Shown here piece after piece: positions 61,056-64,000 of a DNA stretch of 64,000 bases (position 1 is the stretch's first letter; each line of letters opens with the position of its first letter). This DNA comes from Microvirga arvi. GTDB taxonomy: Bacteria > Pseudomonadota > Alphaproteobacteria > Rhizobiales > Beijerinckiaceae. The stretch is from assembly GCF_016892765.1 (NCBI RefSeq), contig NZ_JAFEMD010000008.1:86535-150534 (forward strand). The letters are read 5' to 3'. The position numbers and the translations under genes were made by a program. A model generated the notes under the pieces. It saw nothing but the letters and a program-made list of their open reading frames with translations. It was not told where the DNA came from and searched no databases.

Positions 61056-61157
61056 ATGGACCGCAGAGACCGCAACAATGCCTTGACCGTAGCAGGCTTC
61101 GCCGGGGGCGTGGTCGCCCTTGGAGCGCTCATTACGGTCATGCTGGCCTTCGGGTGA
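61056..61157 (+). CDS. 33-residue membrane miniprotein
   Basis: ATG to TGA, encoding a basic N-terminus (MDRRDRNNA) and one membrane helix (about residues 10-32, TVAGFAGGVVALGALITVML). GGGAGG six bases before the ATG is a near-perfect Shine-Dalgarno. Too short for routine gene callers. Topology and strength of the ribosome site support a real small membrane protein; function unknown. Confidence 0.6.
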   Translation: MDRRDRNNALTVAGFAGGVVALGALITVMLAFG

Positions 61158-61367
61158 CCTGAAACTGCAAGGAATGGCCGATGGCTATGCATGGACACCG
61201 GGGGCCCGGCTTGGCGGGGCAGGACCGCCTCGGGAATAATCGTAGGCCCTTCCTGGGATTTCCCGTGTCATATAGGTTCCATCGGATCCTTTCCGTTCCG
61301 ATTACGGAACCCGCCCCCTTGCGCATCGGTTTCCAGAACGTTAGGAAACCCAAGCTGTTGAGGATAT

Positions 61368-61444
61368 CGGGGTGTAGCGCAGTCTGGTAGCGCATCTGCT
61401 TTGGGAGCAGAGGGTCGCGGGTTCAAATCCTGCCGCCCCGACCA
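61368..61444 (+). tRNA. tRNA-Pro (anticodon TGG)
   Basis: Acceptor CGGGGTG with CGCCCCG, anticodon loop TTTGGGA (TGG), T arm GCGGG-TTCAAAT-CCTGC, discriminator A and encoded CCA (61442-61444). Confidence 0.95.
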
Positions 61445-61481
61445 TCTTCACCGGATGAGTGTTGGAAAGAGTCCAGAACCG

Positions 61482-61787
61482 ATGCCTGCACGGATCTACA
61501 AGCCCGCCAAGTCCGCAACCCAGTCCGGATTGGCCCGGACGAAGCAGTGGCTTCTCGTCTTCGAGCAGGACAAGCCCCGTGAGATCGAGCCCCTGATGGG
61601 CTGGACCAGTTCGGGCGATACCCGTCAGCAGCTCTCCCTTTGGTTCGATTCGAAGGAAGAAGCCATGGCCTATGCCGAGCGCGAGGGCATCGCCTATCGG
61701 GTCGAGGAGCCGCACGAGGTCAAGCGGCGGACCATCTCCTATTCCGACAATTTCAAGTTCAACCGCGTCGGCCCCTGGACCCACTGA
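61482..61787 (+). CDS. NDUFS4-like complex I accessory subunit
   Basis: A 101-residue protein of the ETC complex I subunit family, homologous to mitochondrial NDUFS4 (18 kDa): ARIYKPAKSATQSGLARTKQWLLVFEQDKPREIEPLMGW, then LWFDSKEEAMAYAEREGIAYRVEEP and the C-terminal SYSDNFKFNRVGPWTH. It is typical of alphaproteobacteria and helps assemble or stabilise complex I. ATG 61482 is favoured; 61455 is possible. Flanked by two tRNA genes. Confidence 0.93.
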   Translation: MPARIYKPAKSATQSGLARTKQWLLVFEQDKPREIEPLMGWTSSGDTRQQLSLWFDSKEEAMAYAEREGIAYRVEEPHEVKRRTISYSDNFKFNRVGPWTH

Positions 61788-61808
61788 GGTCAAAGCCCGA
61801 CGCAGGAC

Positions 61809-61885
61809 GGCTCCGTAGCTCAGCTGGATAGAGCAGCCGCCTTCTAAGCGGCAGGTCGTAGGTTCGAGCCCTACCGGAGTCGCCA
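61809..61885 (+). tRNA. tRNA-Arg (anticodon TCT)
   Basis: Acceptor GGCTCCG with CGGAGTC (one wobble pair), anticodon loop CTTCTAA (TCT), T arm GTAGG-TTCGAGC-CCTAC, discriminator G and encoded CCA (61883-61885). Confidence 0.94.
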
Positions 61886-61936
61886 CTATCACCATATCGA
61901 CGCGTCCTGCGGACACATCTTCAGCGTTTAGACGAT

Positions 61937-62656
61937 CTATGCCGTCTCGCCGTTATTCTGGTGCTCGTGGATGTATTTCAGGAGTGACGTTCCAGCGCCT
62001 TCGATATGGGTTTTCAGAAGCTTACAGGCTGCATTGATCTGTCCTTCAAGACAGAGCCGAAGCAACTGATCATGTTCGGCCTCGGCCCGCGCTCGTCCGT
62101 CGGTCAGGGTGAGCTGGAGGCGGGTATGACGGTCGCATTCCTGCAGGAAGTTGGCGACGATGGCGAGCGAACGTGGCTGACCGGCATGCTGATACAGGAC
62201 CATGTGGAATTCCCGGTTCAGCTCGCCCCAGCGGCTCACATGCATGGCGTGAAGCTCAGAGCTGTATTCCTGAAGGATGCCCTGTAGCCGCCGATAATCG
62301 GCTTCCGTCAGACGCGGTGCCGAGGCCTTGAGGAGGCGCGGCTCCAGCAGGGCCCGGAGCTCGAACAGTTCCTCGACTTCTTCCGGGGAGAGGGCAGAGA
62401 CGATGGCGCCGCGATGGGGATGGATCTTCACGAGCCCCTCCGCTTCCAACTGTACCAGGGCCTCCCGGACAGGGATCCGGCTGATGCCGAACTCCACGGC
62501 CAGCGCTTCCTGGCGAAGCTGGAAGCCGGCCTGGAACTCGCCGTCCACGATGCGCCGGCGCAGTTCCTCCGCCACCGAGGCGGAGATGGTCCGGTGTTGG
62601 AAGGTCTTCTGAACCGGCTTTGGTGATGATGCAGTTCGGTTCGTCATCAAACTCAT
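61937..62656 (-). CDS. GntR family regulator, FCD type
   Basis: A 239-residue regulator. The winged helix (residues about 22-88) has VAEELRRRIVDGEFQAGFQLRQEALAVEFGISRIPVREALVQLEAEGLV, and the C-terminal FCD all-helical domain (about 100-225) has FELRALLEPRLL, with His in REFHMVLYQHAG and HDQLLRLC as metal/ligand residues. It diverges from a DapA-family gene and a proline-racemase-family gene, matching regulators of hydroxyproline use such as HypR of Sinorhizobium. ATG 62656 or 62647 are both possible; the longer open frame upstream is antisense to the DapA-family gene and not real. Confidence 0.88.
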   Translation of the reverse strand: MSLMTNRTASSPKPVQKTFQHRTISASVAEELRRRIVDGEFQAGFQLRQEALAVEFGISRIPVREALVQLEAEGLVKIHPHRGAIVSALSPEEVEELFELRALLEPRLLKASAPRLTEADYRRLQGILQEYSSELHAMHVSRWGELNREFHMVLYQHAGQPRSLAIVANFLQECDRHTRLQLTLTDGRARAEAEHDQLLRLCLEGQINAACKLLKTHIEGAGTSLLKYIHEHQNNGETA

Positions 62657-62679
62657 GGCGTGGGAGGGCAGGGACGCGC

Positions 62680-62710
62680 TTGACAGTGCAGATTTTATAC
62701 AATCTACAAT
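62680..62710 (+). promoter_or_regulatory. operator/promoter between GntR and DapA-family genes
   Basis: The inverted repeat AGATT-6-AATCT (62690-62705) lies between TTGACA (62680-62685) and TACAAT (62705-62710). A GntR/FCD protein would typically bind such an AT-rich palindrome and block the promoter. The 19-base spacer is long, so the exact -10 is uncertain. Confidence 0.5.
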
Positions 62711-62746
62711 AACAAACTTCAATGCACCATCGGGAGCAGGACCACA

Positions 62747-63676
62747 ATGGCGAACAAGATTGGTTGGGAAGGCGTCTTTCCCGCAGTGACGACCCAGTTC
62801 AAGCCCAACTACGAACTCGATCTCGATGCAACCGCCAAGGTGCTGGACGGGCTGATCCGCGACGGTGTCTCCGGCCTGATCGTCTGCGGCACGGTCGGTG
62901 AGAACACCTCCCTCAGCCGCTCCGAGAAGGTGGCCGTGATGGAGACGGCCAAGAGCGTGGCTCGCGGGCGGGTGCCGGTGATCGCGGGCATCGCCGAGTT
63001 CACGACCCAATTCGCGTCGGAAGTCGCAAAAGAGGCCGCCCGCGTCGGCCTCGATGGCGTGATGGTCATGCCGGCCCTGGTCTATTCCTCGAAGCCGCAC
63101 GAGACGGCCGCCCATTTCCGCGGCGTCGCCAAGGCCACAGACTTGCCGGTGATGGTCTACAACAACCCGCCGATCTACAAGAACGACGTGACGCCCGACA
63201 TCCTGGCTTCGCTCGCCGATTGCGAGACTATCGTCTGCTTCAAGGATTCCTCGGGCGACACGCGCCGCTTCATCGACACCAAGAACATGGTGGGCGACCG
63301 GTTTGTCTTGTTCGCCGGCCTCGACGATGTGGTGGTCGAGAGCGTGATGCTGGGGGCCGAAGGCTGGATCTCCGGCATGTCGAACGCCTTCCCGCAGGAG
63401 GGCGAAACCCTGTTCCGCCTTGCGAAGGCCGGCCGCTACGAGGAGGCGAAGGCGCTCTACGAGTGGTTCATGCCGCTCCTGCATCTCGATGCCCGCCCGG
63501 ATCTCGTGCAATGCATCAAGCTGTGCGAGCACATCATGGGCCGCGGCTCGGCGCTCACCCGTCCGCCGCGTTTGCCGCTCGAAGGGGCGGAGAAGGCTGA
63601 GGTCGAAGCTGTCATGGACAAGGCACTCAGGAATCGTCCGAAGCTGCCGGATGTGGGCCTCAGACCCGCAGCCTGA
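62747..63676 (+). CDS. DapA-family lyase, possibly pyrroline-4-hydroxy-2-carboxylate deaminase
   Basis: A 309-residue class I aldolase-fold protein: GVFPAVTTQFKPNYELDLDATAKVLDGLIRDGVSGLIVCGTVGENTSLS, the tyrosine in VMVYNNPPIYKNDVTPD and the Schiff-base lysine in IVCFKDSSGDTRR. It is not likely to be the housekeeping DapA, since it is next to a proline-racemase-family gene under a divergent GntR regulator. In hydroxyproline catabolism the DapA-family member (HypD) deaminates pyrroline-4-hydroxy-2-carboxylate to 2-oxoglutarate semialdehyde; that is the favoured role here by context. Confidence 0.85.
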   Translation: MANKIGWEGVFPAVTTQFKPNYELDLDATAKVLDGLIRDGVSGLIVCGTVGENTSLSRSEKVAVMETAKSVARGRVPVIAGIAEFTTQFASEVAKEAARVGLDGVMVMPALVYSSKPHETAAHFRGVAKATDLPVMVYNNPPIYKNDVTPDILASLADCETIVCFKDSSGDTRRFIDTKNMVGDRFVLFAGLDDVVVESVMLGAEGWISGMSNAFPQEGETLFRLAKAGRYEEAKALYEWFMPLLHLDARPDLVQCIKLCEHIMGRGSALTRPPRLPLEGAEKAEVEAVMDKALRNRPKLPDVGLRPAA

Positions 63677-63749
63677 TAAACCAGAGGCGAGGCGATCGGC
63701 CCCGCCCTTCATCTTCGACCTGCCATCTCTTTGAAATGCGAGTGAGGCC

Positions 63750-64000
63750 ATGGCGCGCCACACCTTCTTCTGCATCGACGGCCATACCTGCGGCAACCCG
63801 GTCCGGGTGGTGGGCGGCGGCAGCATTCCCCAACTCAAAGGGGAGACCATGTTCGACCGGCGCCAGCATTTCCTGGCGGAGTACGACTGGATCCGCACAG
63901 GCCTGATGTTCGAGCCGCGCGGCCACGACATGATGTCGGGCTCGATCCTCTACCCGCCGACGCGGCCGGATTGCGACGTGGGCATCCTGTTCATCGAGAC
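63750..64000 (+). CDS. proline racemase/hydroxyproline epimerase family protein (partial, runs off window)
   Basis: The first 83 codons, cut by the window end. FFCIDGHTCGNPVRVVGGG corresponds to the active-site motif of the proline racemase family (HTCGNPVR, with the catalytic Cys in 4-hydroxyproline 2-epimerases), and EPRGHDMMSGSILYPP is also conserved. Likely 4-hydroxyproline 2-epimerase; proline racemase or 3-hydroxyproline dehydratase (Cys to Thr) are alternatives, but the second catalytic residue lies outside the window. It is 73 bases downstream of the DapA-family gene, in the same operon. Confidence 0.85.
   Translation, partial: MARHTFFCIDGHTCGNPVRVVGGGSIPQLKGETMFDRRQHFLAEYDWIRTGLMFEPRGHDMMSGSILYPPTRPDCDVGILFIE

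Noticed and set aside
62657..63931. long upstream extension of the GntR reading frame
   Set aside because: It runs antisense through the DapA-family gene; the regulator's own start is at 62656 or 62647.

Overview
The window reads as ordinary chromosome of a GC-rich alphaproteobacterium of the order Hyphomicrobiales (Rhizobiales), most like Microvirga or another Methylobacteriaceae member. This is an inference from the gene set (BA14K, DUF2842, DUF1236 and DUF6894 proteins, heme A synthase CtaA, an NDUFS4-type complex I subunit, a CDC48-like AAA ATPase, the order hom - glpX - 6S RNA - recJ, a form II CODH-type cluster) and from dispersed palindromic repeats typical of that group. I see no prophage, insertion sequence or CRISPR array. 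The only trace of possible past integration is a tRNA-Pro copy cut in its T-loop beside an intact one at the left edge.

Layout. 1-3.2 kb: tRNA-Pro pair, a DUF2141 protein and an ABC-2 export pair. 3.2-11.3 kb: a PLP ammonia-lyase diverging from an M20 deacylase, then a complete five-gene Dpp/Opp-type peptide importer. 11.3-13.2 kb: MarR-GNAT fusion with a perfect palindrome upstream, coupled to an EamA exporter. 13.5-19.9 kb: small secreted proteins, a bacterial CDC48/p97 ATPase, an extensin-like protein and an L,D-transpeptidase. 20.3-24.0 kb: a three-gene signalling operon (periplasmic SUOX-fold protein without cysteine, two-PAS membrane histidine kinase, REC-PAS-LuxR regulator) behind a strikingly AT-rich region. 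24-31 kb: small envelope proteins, ctaA, an orphan ParA, metY, a CoA-binding protein, a thioesterase and a GST. 31.2-33.5 kb: rplM-rpsI and argC; argC is preceded by what looks like a ribosome-dependent attenuator with a leader peptide carrying three consecutive Arg codons. 33.7-45.7 kb: FAH-family enzyme, FadL porin, PHA synthase, aminotransferase-hom-glpX, GNAT, 6S RNA, recJ, tRNA-Glu.

45.9-56 kb is a coherent carbon-monoxide-dehydrogenase-like (form II) locus. The minus-strand genes run coxG, coxS, coxL, coxM, MoxR-type ATPase, VWA protein. Plus-strand, translationally coupled cofactor genes lie beyond a NifU/IscU-like gene: a split XdhC pair, a MoeA-like protein and a MobA/MocA-like nucleotidyltransferase. 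56-64 kb holds small proteins, a KDPG/KDPGal aldolase, a DUF1624 membrane protein, a sirtuin, a double cold-shock protein coupled to DUF192, a 33-residue membrane miniprotein, tRNA-Pro(TGG), tRNA-Arg(TCT), an NDUFS4-like gene, and at the right edge a GntR regulator diverging from a DapA-family gene and the start of a proline-racemase-family gene, which together suggest hydroxyproline catabolism.

The observations most worth following are the cysteine-free SUOX-fold protein wired to a two-component system, the predicted arginine attenuator of argC, the IscU-like protein with a His where the third Cys should be, and the broken tRNA-Pro.
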